A stretch of DNA of 64,000 nt from Volvox africanus (lineage: Eukaryota > Chlorophyta > Chlorophyceae > Chlamydomonadales > Volvocaceae), in the NCBI GenBank assembly GCA_030268105.1, contig BSDZ01000080.1:5333501-5397500 (forward strand), given 5' to 3'. Below the pieces are notes generated by a model that had not been told where the DNA came from, made no database searches, and saw only the letters and a program-made list of their open reading frames with translations. Positions 15,301-25,900 of the stretch are shown here, one piece after another. Each line of letters begins with the position of its first letter. Position 1 is the first letter of the stretch. The translations under genes were made by a program, and so were the position numbers.

Positions 15301-16201
15301 CTGGCGCACTGCGTGCAGGGACTAACAAGCAGCGACCCAGGGGAGCGGGCCGACCTATTTAGGTGGGGAGTTGGATCGGAACTGAAAAGGCATTAATAGT
15401 AGCTGGCCCTGTCCAGTGGATTGTAAGCTGTGAGGAAACAAAGGCGCTTAAACCCTTGCCGGCCCTGACACTCGCCCGCGATTGCACAGTGATGAAAGCA
15501 GTGTCCGGAGAGAGAGGGTGGTCCATGAGGGGCCATAGCCCGGTCCTTTTGGCGATGATGGTGCATTCACTTCGGTTCTTTGAAGTTTTCATGTCGCGGC
15601 TCACTTCCTACGGCAGCAAGCACTTCCTCCTTCCACGCACTCCCTCCGTTTCCCTCTGCAGACAGCTCCTTAAGATGCAGGGCAACAATGGGCTCATGCA
15701 TGAGAGCAACGAGGTGGACAACCCTTCAAGGATCACCCGACCGCTATTCCAGTGGGCCAACACCATGCTGGTGGTCTATTACGAACAGACATTTGGTCGC
15801 AGCTGCAGCCCGGTAAGGGTGGAGCACAATACTGGGCAAGAGCCAAGCCGTGAAACAACAATCGGCGGCTTGGTTGCCGGGGGCCAGAATGCATGGGGGT
15901 GTCGAAGGGAAATGTACAGGACCATGAAGATTGATGAGTTAGCAAAGGGAACTGATAATGGATTGTTTCGGATGCCTGTTTTACATACCTCCACCTCCAC
16001 TGTGTCTCCTCACCAAAACTGTGACTCCTTTTCTTACCCCAACTCTCTCCACCTCCCCTCGCCTCGCGGCAGTTTGCCGAGGCATTGCGGTTGCAGGATG
16101 TGGCCTCCCGCGAGGCAAGCGAGGCGCGAACTCCCAGGAACGGAGGCCCCGATTTACCTGCCTATTACGATCGCCTGGAGCAGAGCATTCTGCATGTATA
16201 A
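11327..16201 (+). CDS. GH125 exo-alpha-mannosidase-like protein, type II membrane anchor
   Basis: Family GH125 enzymes remove terminal alpha-1,6-linked mannose. Ten exons, all phase-consistent: 11327-11747, 12126-12241, 12632-12765, 13166-13377, 13461-13528, 13944-14072, 14762-14961, 15231-15362, 15662-15812, 16073-16201; 563 residues. Family motifs in order are GDIPDEWLRDGS, DPWANSY, GMIWSGFRPSDD with YGFNIPVNM, YEVDGLGG with DDPNIPSLL, GCGSPHTP with YVWSLAHCVQGLTS, and MHES with ITRPLFQWANTM. The Asp of YEVDG and the Glu of MHES are the likely general acid and base by analogy with bacterial members (from memory). Residues about 17-36 form one hydrophobic segment after a basic N-terminus, predicting a signal anchor with a lumenal catalytic domain (Golgi or ER). 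The start is the first ATG in frame (11327) and explains the anchor. TGTAA at 16965 and 17011 may end the transcript. Substrate specificity is inferred from the family. Confidence 0.92.
12241..12302. repeat. (GT)n microsatellite in GH125 intron 2
   Basis: A nearly pure GT run directly follows the exon 2 donor (12242), preceded by a short GC-rich alternation. It lies wholly in the intron, and the ORFs reading through it on both strands are artefacts of the dinucleotide. It could be Z-DNA forming and is probably length-polymorphic. Confidence 0.85.
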
Positions 16202-18090
16202 CGCAGCGCACGCAGCGTAGCATAGCACAGCGCACACCGTCGTCCTCAAAAGAGCTGTGGATCAACCAGTGGTTGGTAAATGCGCGTCTACGGTGGCTGC
16301 AGCGGCGGAAGCTGGCAAGTTGGGAAGGTGTTGTGGAAGCTGGCCAGTAAGCAGGAGGCTAACTTCTGGAGAACGAAGCCGCCATGTTCCCCCACATCTC
16401 TGCTCGTCACCAGGACTGGTTCTTCTAGTTTATCCATGTGACAGGCGTGCACGGAGGTGGCCAGGGGGGAACCTGTGAACGCATGGACGCGCGGTTGACA
16501 GTGACTGGTGATTCACCGACCCTGCATAATTCACACACTGAATGCGTGCGCTCATCATTTATTGCTGATCCCCAGAAAACTAACATTTATTTGCCATGGC
16601 TTATGGGTATTTATATATGTCTGTATGCAAAAGGACTGCACGCGTGGAAGCGTGTGACAGTGTATCGAACACGAAGGCATGATGGAGGTGCCCCGCTAAG
16701 GGACAAGGCGGTGGGCGTTGTCGTCCCGCTATTGCTTAGGATGCTCGGGATGGACGTTCAAACCCACCTTGCACGAGGGAAAATGGCGACAGCACAGCAG
16801 TTTGTTACGATGTCATGGCCCTGGATTATTCAGGAACTGCCAAGAGGGTTTCGGAGGCCGCATGTCAAACGGCGCAGCAGAGGCAGGGAGGACTGGTCAG
16901 CAGCCAGGTCAGTTTGAATGTACTCGGGTGTGTCGTCGTTGGAGCAAGCGTCATGGTGGGATGATGTAAGTGGGTTGATCAGGCACTATCAGGGTTTGCA
17001 GTGCTGATGATGTAAATGAATCAATGAAGCACCAATAGTTCCCCAACAGCTATCAGTTGGCGTCCTAGGCGTTTGTTGCGTTGGTTATTTCCCTGAAGAG
17101 AAGCGCTCAGTCGGCTTCCATTCATATCTACGCCTTTGCCAGGTGGCCTTTGCGGCTCGGCCCTATCCTCCACGGATGGTTGCGGTGATTTGGCAGTAAA
17201 CCTTCCGTGTCAGCACCTGACGGAATCTGCAGGAAATCAGGGATATAGATGTACGGCAGGATCTCAGGGGTAAACAACCAAGCGAAAGCATGGGTCCTTG
17301 ACGACTATACTGTTCTTTATTCCACTGGTGGTGCCTCAGTACCCTAGTATTCGATGCAAATGCATCACACGGTGTGAGAAGTACAATGAGTAAGAGTGAG
17401 ATGCACTTTTACATACCTGCGCTATGCAGTACACACCGTTAGCTATGTTTGCACTGTGCAGCAGAGCTGCTGTGCAGTAATGTTGCACTATTACTGCAGC
17501 GCCTGCCATTGGAATAAACCCACTATCTCATGGTTCAGTAGTCTACTCGAAATCCTGCAAATTGTTCGACAGGGTACAGCTGCTTTACTCATTTGCTCGT
17601 CGTTCGTCCAAGCCAGAGCAGGCGTTTAGGCCAGAGCTCTCTGCTCTGGTTCAGGCCTTCGGCCCTCACTCACTCCTCACTCGCTCGTCCAGCACCTTGT
17701 CACATTTTTGGCAGTATATTTCTCGTACCCTGCCCGACCAAAATGCTACAGGAGTCCTTTCACCTCAAGACACGGATAAAACTCAGACTGAGTGCAGTAT
17801 TCTCAGGGACCCATCCCTTACTCAGCCCTCAACTCTCTCAACCCTCACATGTCTCTCAGGCCTCTAAACCCTCTCAGACTTCTCAAGTACTCTTCAAGCT
17901 GTGCCGGCCGCTGCCGCCCCACTCCCACCAATAACGTCCCTGTCAGAAAACATTAATAAGTTTTGTGTCGTACAACAACCCAGATTTGTTCGCCATCTGG
18001 GTCCACGTTATAACGCATCAAACATCACGCATCAACTAGGTGGACGCAATCACACCCCTATTCTTCCTTCCTGTAGCGCCTTTCTGTGAA
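16202..18090. other. Intergenic region downstream of GH125
   Basis: The first ~800 bases are the likely GH125 3'UTR. The rest contains only short ORFs in changing frames, with no protein family, RNA gene or repeat that I recognise. Confidence 0.5.
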
Positions 18091-19271
18091 CCGACCTGTG
18101 CGCTTCTATAGCTGCCACTGCCCACCATTGGCGCCTGTGTTTCGGAATCTGCGTCGGCGGAGTTACAGTACCTTTGGAATCCGGTGTCAGGATCTACGGG
18201 CGGCGCCGAAACCAATAGTGGCATGAGCGGCTTGCTGGGCCGGGCTCCCGCAGTACCAACCGAACCGAGGGCAACATCCAGCCCTCTCACGCCCTCCGTC
18301 ATCTCCAGCACCAGCAGCTGCATCAGCATCAGTTCCTGCACAGTGGAACCGGCATCATGGGGGGCGTAACGATTTTGTATCTCACAACCAATGGGCGATT
18401 GCTGCTGCCGCCAACGGCGGGTGCGATGGCCAGCGGCAGGAGCGGCGGCAGCAGGTGCGTCGCCGCTTCATCCAAGGCCATCGCTAGCTCCAGTGGGGGC
18501 AACATCGTAACGTCATCGTTATCATTTCGCGGTTGCGGCACCCGGGACATGTTAGTAGCGGCGCCGTGAATGGGTTCGCCGCCTCCAGCGAGCCCAATGG
18601 AGACATCCGAGGCAGATGGTGCCGCCTTGACGCAGCTGCTGATCACCCGCCAGTACTGGAGAGTAGCATTTTTACGCACAATAATAGGTTTAGTCGGAGG
18701 ACTTGCTAGGGCATCAGCTTACGAGAAGCATCAGAATTTGTTAACAAAAAGAAAATGCTAAAAATGAGCGGTACCAACAACGTCACACTCTCCAATGAGC
18801 GGGCAGGGCTGTTGGGGCGGGGTATGGATTACGAATGTCGTGGGAGCTGGGCAGCAATGCGGCGGTGAAGACGTGCTGACAGGAAGGAGGGAGGTCCCTT
18901 GCCTTAAGCCGTACATTATATACACGATGTGTGTGTATACATGCCTTGTTGCGTACGGCGTATGGTCGACACACACATGCCTAAGTCCAACTCGCAACCG
19001 TTAATCTTAGAAGCTTTAGTAACCCTTTAAAACTTTAAAACTCTACTTACTCCAAAACTCCAGAACCCAAAGCCCTACATAAATGTCATACGAGTGTATA
19101 TACCTAAATAGCCCAGTTGTCCTGGTGTCGCAAATGAACTGCATTTAAGGTCCGCTAAGATAATTCTACAGCTACCAACCATTGGTTCTACCCGCAGCTC
19201 CTCTCAGCGCAGACATAGCTGGTTGACCAGTACCGAGGGTGGGTGTACTCTTGCAGCTCACCAACTTTGCG

Positions 19272-19317
19272 CGACCCATGGAAAATCCACATATATATAT
19301 GAATTTTCCATGGGTCG
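19272..19317. repeat. Perfect 15-bp inverted repeat with AT loop
   Basis: Arms 19272-19286 and 19303-19317 (CGACCCATGGAAAAT and its exact complement) enclose a 16-base AT-rich loop. AT dinucleotide and GGATTAT short repeats follow to about 19430, immediately before the dispersed repeat at 19425. It may be a terminal hairpin of a small mobile element or a hot spot for insertion. Confidence 0.7.
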
Positions 19318-19424
19318 ATTATATATATACATGGATTATGGATTATGGATTGAATATGATTACATAAATATGATATAATCAATAATCAATAATCAATAAT
19401 AATAATATATATTATCATAATATA

Positions 19425-19618
19425 TATGTGTGTAGGATAGGGGGGTACATCACCCGTGGCCATTAACCTGGCATTCCCTACCTTCCCCGGTATTTCGGGG
19501 CACCCTCATCCAGTCTCCCATGCCGACTTCTCCGAAATCAGTGGTTTTCCCTGGTTCAGCACCCACCACCAGCATCCAGCGGAATCTGCCGAATCGACTA
19601 AGGCTCAACTCCGCTACT
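19425..19618 (+). repeat. Dispersed 194-bp repeat, copy 1
   Basis: Almost identical to 51664-51858: I count about four substitutions and one inserted base. The shared part starts at TATGTGTGTAGG and ends at CCGCTACT; flanks on both sides differ completely. Frames can be read through it but it carries no recognisable protein domain. No clear target duplication or terminal inverted repeat is visible. Probably a short nonautonomous transposable element or a fragment of a larger one. Confidence 0.85.
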
Positions 19619-21623
19619 GGTCAGCTCGCAGGTCACTTTAATTGGGGTCGTCACCGTCCATCGACATGGGGGCACCCTGACCTTAACTTTAGGGTCTTTG
19701 GCCCACTCTTGGTCGGGGTAGAACCTGGATCTCCAGGTGCATATTAGTCGTGCCATAACAGTCGTGCCTGAACACATATTTATGTATAAATAAATATATA
19801 AATATATATATATAGGGTTATAGGCGATATATATATATATATATATCCGAGAGCCATGGCAAATGAAATTCCTCATAAATTCCCCATATCGGTGTATATC
19901 CCCCCCATCCCCCAACGCATCCACCGGCATTCCTCTTTCATATTGATCATGGTCAAAGATACGACAGCAAGAAGTTAAATGGCATCGCACCGTGAACCAC
20001 AATTTAATCATCATGCTGATGGTTGCAGAAGTGCCATCCGCAGCTCCAGAAAACGTTAGCAGTAATGTCAGAATGACGGCTGTTTTCGGCTCCTGCTTCA
20101 TAGCGGAGGCTGGACGACCTTCACATCTCTTGGCGTTATCGCGGCCGACCGGTACACATCTGAGGTCGCCGCAGGTGCTCCTCGCAGCCGCTTGTTGAAC
20201 GTCAACACGCTAGGTTGCAACCCCTCCTCCTCAACCGCCACAACGCCCATTATTGGTATGGAAGGAAGCAACTTTTTCATGAGCAGCCATATCACTCTGG
20301 CGGTGGTGGTGGCAGCGACAGCGGTGCAGCGGCAGCATTACCGGAAGGGGTCCTGGGACAGCCGGCGGCATCACCAAAGATACATACGCGACCAGTGCAC
20401 CGTCGACACCCAGGAAGGGAGTTGAGGAGCTACAACCGGATGATGACTTATATGTTCAGATGTTTGGATGTGTAAGTGCATGTGTGAGGGGGTGGTAAAC
20501 CTTCCCATACTCTGTCTCCGATCACATATCCATTCGTCTTTCCCACACCATCTCCACCCCCCGTTGTCCGTCTCTCCGTGCCCCTGTACCGTGGCAGGGC
20601 CTTTCATTTGACTTCCTGTTTGCCGTAACCCATAAATGTACGGCATTGCGCTTTCCACTCTTACACGCAATCCGTTTCTGACCCTTAGGTCAGTGCACTC
20701 CAGCACCTCCTCACGTCCTATGACATCAAAGCCAGCCGCCACTGCAGGCTGTCCCACGGCGTCTTTTCCTAACTCCCCTGCTGGCCCTTCTTTTGTTCCT
20801 CGTAACAAATGGCGGCGGCACCGTCAGGGCAACGGCCTTTGCCGACACCTTCACAGCCGCTTTGCTTGTGTATTACGCTGTGCAGTAGTGCAAATGAATA
20901 ACCCTACTTCTGCCTCCGGGATGCATGACGCCTTGCCAGGATTTAGCGGCTGGACTCCGGCAACAATGAGCAGGTTTCGGAGCAGGTGCTAGCTGGTCAC
21001 TAAAGTACGGCATTCCAATCCCCTGAGGTAGCACTACTTGCTGCATGTAAGCAGCTGCAGAGCATCGTGAAGAAGGGCCCTGACTCCCAAGCTGACATTT
21101 CCCAATCCCCATACTCCGACTTGGGGACAGTCGTCTCCTTGGGAAGGTTGCCTGGCGCTGTCAAATCTCCTTCCTCGAAGCCATTTGATTCTTTTATTTG
21201 CGGATTATGCCTGAGAATTCCCCAGCTCATCCTTGCGATGTCAATGCAGGCAAACATACACTATCATGACGGTTTGGGGTGCATTACAGATTCTATCTCC
21301 CTTAACCTGGTCGATGTAAAAGACCAAGGAATACAAGCGGCACTGGGGCGGCGTGGAATTCCAAATCAGGCAAGGCATAAATATGACAACACTCCATAAG
21401 GCATGTTAATGGTAAACTGACCATATTCTATAGTAAACTCCTCAAAACAGGCTTAGGGAAGCATGAGCCCGTCAAAAAACGAAAGGATACGACAACGATT
21501 CTTGCTATTGGATTTAAAATCCAGGGAGGCAGTTCACCGGGTCCAGGAGTCCGGGCGGGGTTGCACACATTATCATTTAGATGCAACCCGGCTTGGACAA
21601 GTAGTTTGCACAACATGGCAACG

Positions 21624-22560
21624 AGTACGTGTTTCGGATGTGCGACTTCCTGTTACCCGAAACCCACAATGCTGGGATCTCTTGCTTACACCCCCAACCC
21701 CACCTGTGCCTTTTCCATACAGGTTGGACGGGACCACCTGAGGTCTTCGAGGGCTTCCAAGTCCAGGTGCGTGCGCAAGAAGTCAGTTGCAGGCACACGC
21801 AATGATATTGTATGATAGTGTACTGTGCTGCATTACTGTGAACCAGCTCATATATGCAAAGCAACATAGTATTATGATTACAAAATATTAACATTAATTA
21901 ATATGTAACATTAATTACAAAACCCGCCAACTGCTGAATGTTCGCTCCTATCTGCAAGTGTCAGATTTCATTGCGCAACTCGAGAAGCTGAGGTCGGGGG
22001 CCGCCATGATGGAGGCCAGGAAGGGGGGCCTTTTCGAGGCCTCTACAGACCTGCAGGGCAGCAGCATCACTGCCGAAACTGCCATCGTCCCTGCTGCCAG
22101 CTGTCCTGCTATGGGCGCCACGAGTCTGCCCTCTGCGGTCAAAGTCGCAGATGCTGCTGCCACTTCCATTTTCATCGACAAGGCTGCACAGCAACCCCAG
22201 GAGCTGTACCCACCCGTGGAGCTCATGCAGCCACCAATGCACCCGAGAACCCCAGAGCGGCGGCTGACACCTGAGGCACAGAACTGGGGTCTGCAGGACT
22301 GCCAGTCCTGGGCGGGTGTTGTATCTCTGTTGTGTCGGCCAACAAAGGCCCGATCGGAAGGATAACTATCTGTGGTCCAGGATCCTTTGACACTACCCGT
22401 AGATACCCCAGGATACTACAGCGGGGGACCAGCAGTGGTCGTCCTGGGCGGAGGTTCAGGCGTTTACCAAGACGCTTGAGCCGACCCTGGCAGAAGCCAT
22501 TCGTGAAGCAAGTAAGTCTGGTGCGCACATGCTCCATCTCTTGCTAGCTAGGTGCACTGT
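21624..22560 (+). pseudogene. Left-arm copy of an unknown gene (frameshifted)
   Basis: Same gene as the right-arm copy, on the opposite strand. Relative to the right arm it lacks one T near 21650 (CTGTTACCC against CTGTTTACCC), which shifts the first exon. The second exon is open from about 21958, starting DFIAQLEKLRSGA, rich in Ala, Thr, Pro and Gln. It is interrupted by the 104-bp insertion at 22317-22420, then resumes with WSSWAEVQAFTKTLEPTLAE. The intron between exons has a GTGCGT donor and a CTGCAAG-type 3' end altered from CCGCAG in the right arm. No family recognised. The shift and insertion argue that it is dead. Confidence 0.5.
22317..22420. mobile_element. 104-bp TG...CA insertion with 5-bp target duplication
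   Basis: Present in the left arm of the inverted repeat and absent from the right arm, which gives a clean empty site. GCGGG occurs at 22312-22316 and again at 22421-22425, and only once in the right arm. The insert begins TGTTGTATC and ends GATACTACA, so it starts TG, ends CA, and has imperfect 9-bp inverted termini. TG...CA with a 5-bp duplication is the classic form of a solo LTR; at 104 bp it would be as short as the smallest TRIM/SMART-type LTRs. A tiny DNA transposon is the alternative. Confidence 0.75.
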
Positions 22561-22612
22561 ACTGCTGAGGGGTTGTCATTGTGTGAGGGGTTGTGAAGAC
22601 ACCCCTGAGTCT

Positions 22613-22853
22613 AGGTCTGCTGACTGGTTTGGCTCCCAAGTATCCTGCTCTATCTGCTGACTCAGCAGGCAGTGGGTCTTGCCGCCTGCTGTCTGTCTGT
22701 ACAGTCTAAGCACAGCCCACCTTGCATTAACTTCTGGAACAAAGACGTTCGCTCTGCCCCACACACTGCCTCCTATAGGCCTTGAGCACAATCCACTTGT
22801 TGCCTTCAGGAAGGAGCAGGCGGCAGCTCCAGCAATTTCCTTTGAGCAGCTCA
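22613..22853. other. Unique spacer of the large inverted repeat
   Basis: 241 bases between the arms, with short ORFs on both strands. The plus-strand reading (about 22679 onward) and the minus-strand reading are both open across it. No family recognised; it would be the loop of a hairpin transcript. Confidence 0.6.
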
Positions 22854-22925
22854 AGACTCAGGGGTGTCTTCACAACCCCTCACACAATGACAACCCCTCA
22901 GCAGTACCGTGCACCTAGCTAGCAA

Positions 22926-23720
22926 GATATGGAGCACGTGCACACCAGACTTGCTTTGTGAATGACTTCTGCCAGGGTCGGCTCAAGCATCTTGGTAAAC
23001 ACCTGAACCAGGACAACCACCGCTGGTCCCCCGCCCAGGACCGGCAGTCCTGCAGACCCCAGTTCTGTGCCTCAGGTGGCAGCCGCCGCTCTGGGGTTCT
23101 CGGGTGCATTGGTGGCTGCATGAGCTCCACGGGTGGGTACAGCACCTGGGGTTGCTGTGCAGCCTTGTCGATGAAAATGGAAGTGGCAGCAGCATCTGCG
23201 ACTTTGACCGCAGAGGGCAGACTCGTGGCGCCCATAGCAGGACAGCTGGCGGCAGGGACGATGGCAATTTCGGCAGTGATGCTGCTGCCCTGCAGGTCTG
23301 TTGAAGCCCCGGAAAGGCTCACCTTCCTGGCCTCCATCATGGTGGCCCCCGACCTCAGCTTCTTGAGTTGCGCAATCAAATCTTACACCTGCGGATAGGG
23401 TCAAACATTCAGCAGTTGGCGGATTTTGTAATAAATGCAATAGTATGTAATCATAATACTATGTTGCTTTGCATATATAAGCTGGTTCACAGTAATGCAG
23501 CACAGTACACTATCGTACAATGCTATAGCGTGCGCCTGCAACTGACATCTTGCGCACGCACCTGGACTTGGAAGCCCTGGAAGACCTCAGTTTCGGTGGT
23601 CTCGTCCAACCTGTATGGGAAAGGCACGGGTGGGGTTGCGGGTGTAAGCAAGAGATCCCAGCATTGTGGGTTTCGGGTAAACAGGAAGTCACACATCCGA
23701 AACATGTACTTCTTCATGCA
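22926..23720 (-). CDS. Right-arm copy of an unknown spliced gene (uncertain)
   Basis: On the minus strand a first exon (about 23720-23555) encodes KKYMFRMCDFLFTRNPQCW and a short Pro-rich stretch to a GTGCGT donor. After an AT-rich intron ending CCGCAG near 23385, a second exon begins DLIAQLKKLRSGA and runs through an Ala/Pro/Gln-rich part to about 23035. A small frame change then makes the WSSWAEVQ-like segment of the left arm unreadable without another intron or a shift. The first exon is intact here, unlike in the left arm. No domain recognised; a gag-like protein or a lineage-specific gene are both possible. Expression is unknown. Confidence 0.35.
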
Positions 23721-24679
23721 GTTGCCGCCACGTACTCAGACCGTCACGCACTACAGCGTCACTTCGCCGTACACCTAGTTAAACACTGCACCTACCGCTG
23801 ATATGCTAGTTCAATGGCCTCCGCTGCTCCCGCCAACCCCGACTGGGCCATCACACTATCCACGCATTGCTGCACGTTCTTCTCCTCACTCTCCAGTTGC
23901 GGCTCCTGCAGAGAGTGTCGCCAAGTCTACTTGCGTCTCTTACGTGCCTACGCGCGCCCATCTGGCAGCTATGTCGCCTTCATTGTCTGATAGGGTTAGG
24001 ACATCACCTCCGCTGCTGGACATTTTAGCCTGCGTGCGATATGTACATGTGCGTGAACCATTGATTGTTCGTACAGGCCTATGAACGCGCAGATACGATG
24101 GGACTGGTGCAAGCATGTAGCCTGATTGTTATAGCGTTATGCGCCACAAACTGGCGTAATTTATTTTCCGGGGTCGCAACGTTTTCAAGCGTTGATACCT
24201 TGGTACGTGCTCGCATCCTGAGCCAAAATTATGATGGGACGTTACGGACGACGCCAACCTCTGCTGGTCGTACGACGCGATCATTCAACTTGTAACCTTT
24301 CTGAGGGATAAAATGGATTGGAGTGGATGTATGTATTTAGGTCAGTTGACGTTTAAATCGGACGTCTACGTAGATCCTTTGCATAAGGATAGGACATGTT
24401 ATCAGGCCACTTGACTGTGGACCGATGCTTTTATGTACCTTCGTAACAATACCGATGGTGTTGTTCTCCTTTGATGGGCCACGTCGAAAAGGGCGTTGTG
24501 TAGGTTGGGGTCGAACGACTGACCGATCGGGTCGTATCGTTCGACTCCGTGTTGTTTAAGGACCTGTGGATGCATGCGGCGAGATGTAGGCAGAGAACGA
24601 GACACACACAAAAGCTTTTCATCAGTTAGTGCACCGTTTAAGTGCGTAGACATGGAATACACTATAACAACAGATTCGT

Positions 24680-24777
24680 GCGTTAGGCTCGCGTTAGCCT
24701 GCGTTAGGGCGCGTATGTGTGCGTAAGGCTGCGCTTTGTGCGTTAGAGATTGCGTTAGCCTAACGCGAGCCTAACGC
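24680..24777. repeat. Inverted repeat built of GCGTTAG units
   Basis: Arms 24680-24697 and 24760-24777 are perfect 18-bp complements (GCGTTAGGCTCGCGTTAG). The spacer contains further GCGTTAG-like words (around 24701, 24740 and 24752). Function unknown; the repeated heptamer suggests a binding-site cluster or an element end. Confidence 0.75.
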
Positions 24778-25759
24778 AAAGAAATAGAAAACTTGACAGA
24801 ACGTCTGTTATAGTGCGTCGTTTTCAAGTTCGTTTAAATGAAAACAATATTTATAATGAGTATAAAAAGTTCCCTGTAATTTTTATTACGTTTCGTGGTG
24901 CTCGAAAATCGTATATACGTACTTTGCGATCTACATCTGCATCACGGAAAGCATCTTAATGTGTTTCCGAGAGGGTATTGAACATCCAAACACAAGCGCA
25001 TGTACAAAAATTAGTTTCGATGACATCTGAACGACGACAAAATGACGACAAGTATGGTTAGCCCACCCCCGTGTTACCCTCGGGTAGCTCCCTCCGCCCG
25101 TCTCCCCTCTCCTTGGAAATCATGTTCCCCATTCGCCTCCCCTGAGAAGCGCTTTCCTGCAGGCGCTTTCCAACCAACAAAGTGCAGCACAAGCCGCGCA
25201 CTGGTATGAGAAAGGCGACCTCCTCCCCGGAACCCCCTCAGGCGTCAGGTCTGACCCACCACCTGCAGCGCTGCTGGAACTGGCTGGGCTTCCAGTTGGG
25301 CTCCGGCCTGGTGAAGATTCTCAGGCGCGCCCTTCTGTTGTGCGCAGGCACAAGACGGGGGCTAGACGTTGGTCGATAGTCAGCAAGCGGTGTGGGTCGG
25401 TGCATGGTTGGGACATGCGCCCAATCACATCGAGCGATTGTCAGACGAGCGACCCCCAAGGGTAAAGTGCTGCGCTATTCAGCCGGTCACCGCCCCTTGG
25501 TGGTACGGCCATGGTCACGGTCACCATCAGGCCTCAGAGCCTTTAGTTCCGCTCAAGGTGTCTTAATTCCCTCTCATCTTAATAACCACGGGACCGTCGA
25601 TTAAGGGTGCAGTGTCTAACAACGCCAAGCATCACGACTTGGCAAACAAAATCGATGGCTCAAGATAACCATCTAGCAATCTTAGGTATTTGTGCCTAGC
25701 ATTTAGTCACTTAGCTGTGATAGACCTGGTATAGTTTTAGTTACATAGTTTCTTATCTG

Positions 25760-25900
25760 CCATTCATTAGTGGAACCTAACCAATAGGAGCGTGTCAAAT
25801 GTGTTTGTTAGTGGATATGGACCCTAGGTGGTTGTCAACTGTTCATCATTGGATTCTGGCCGATAGGAGCTTGTGAACCGTGTTTGTTAATGGATCTGAT
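25760..25900. repeat. Imperfect 79-bp tandem duplication
   Basis: The words CATTAGTGGA/CATTGGATTC, ATAGGAGC and GTGTTTGTTA..GGAT recur in the same order with a period of 79 bases (ATAGGAG at 25784 and 25863; GTGTTTGTTA at 25801, TGTTTGTTA again at 25881). Copies are diverged and AT-rich with no coding potential. An old tandem duplication. Confidence 0.6.

Larger units (their letters stand above)
18090..21420 (+). pseudogene. Possible decayed Q/H- and G-rich coding sequence
   Basis: Several stretches look coding in composition but cannot be joined into one open model. A His/Gln-rich piece lies at about 18270-18357. A Gly-Ser-Ala piece followed, one frame over, by an acidic piece lies at 20290-20470, ending before a GTAAGT donor. 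A piece after a TTAG acceptor at 20688 stays open for about 28 codons. An open stretch runs 21000-21399. Frame changes and stops interrupt these pieces, and a 194-bp dispersed repeat and AT-rich hairpins lie between them. The GGGGGS...PAASP composition is loosely like exon 2 of the bZIP gene, so a degenerate transcription-factor copy is possible but not shown. It could equally be an unrecognised multi-exon gene or chance. Confidence 0.25.
21624..23709. repeat. Large inverted repeat, arms ~0.86-0.99 kb, 241-bp spacer
   Basis: Left arm 21624-22612 and right arm 22854-23709 are reverse complements with scattered substitutions and small indels. The length difference is largely a 109-bp insertion event in the left arm (22317-22425). 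Both arms contain the same spliced coding sequence reading toward the centre. The inner boundary is sharp: the left arm ends at CTGAGTCT (22612) and the right begins at AGACTCAG (22854). The spacer 22613-22853 is unique here. It could be a foldback element, an inverted gene duplication, or a locus giving hairpin RNA. Confidence 0.9.

Noticed and set aside
22223..22537. Minus-strand ORF of 104 residues in the left arm
   Set aside because: Shadow of the plus-strand copy; crosses the 104-bp insertion and has no counterpart in the right arm.
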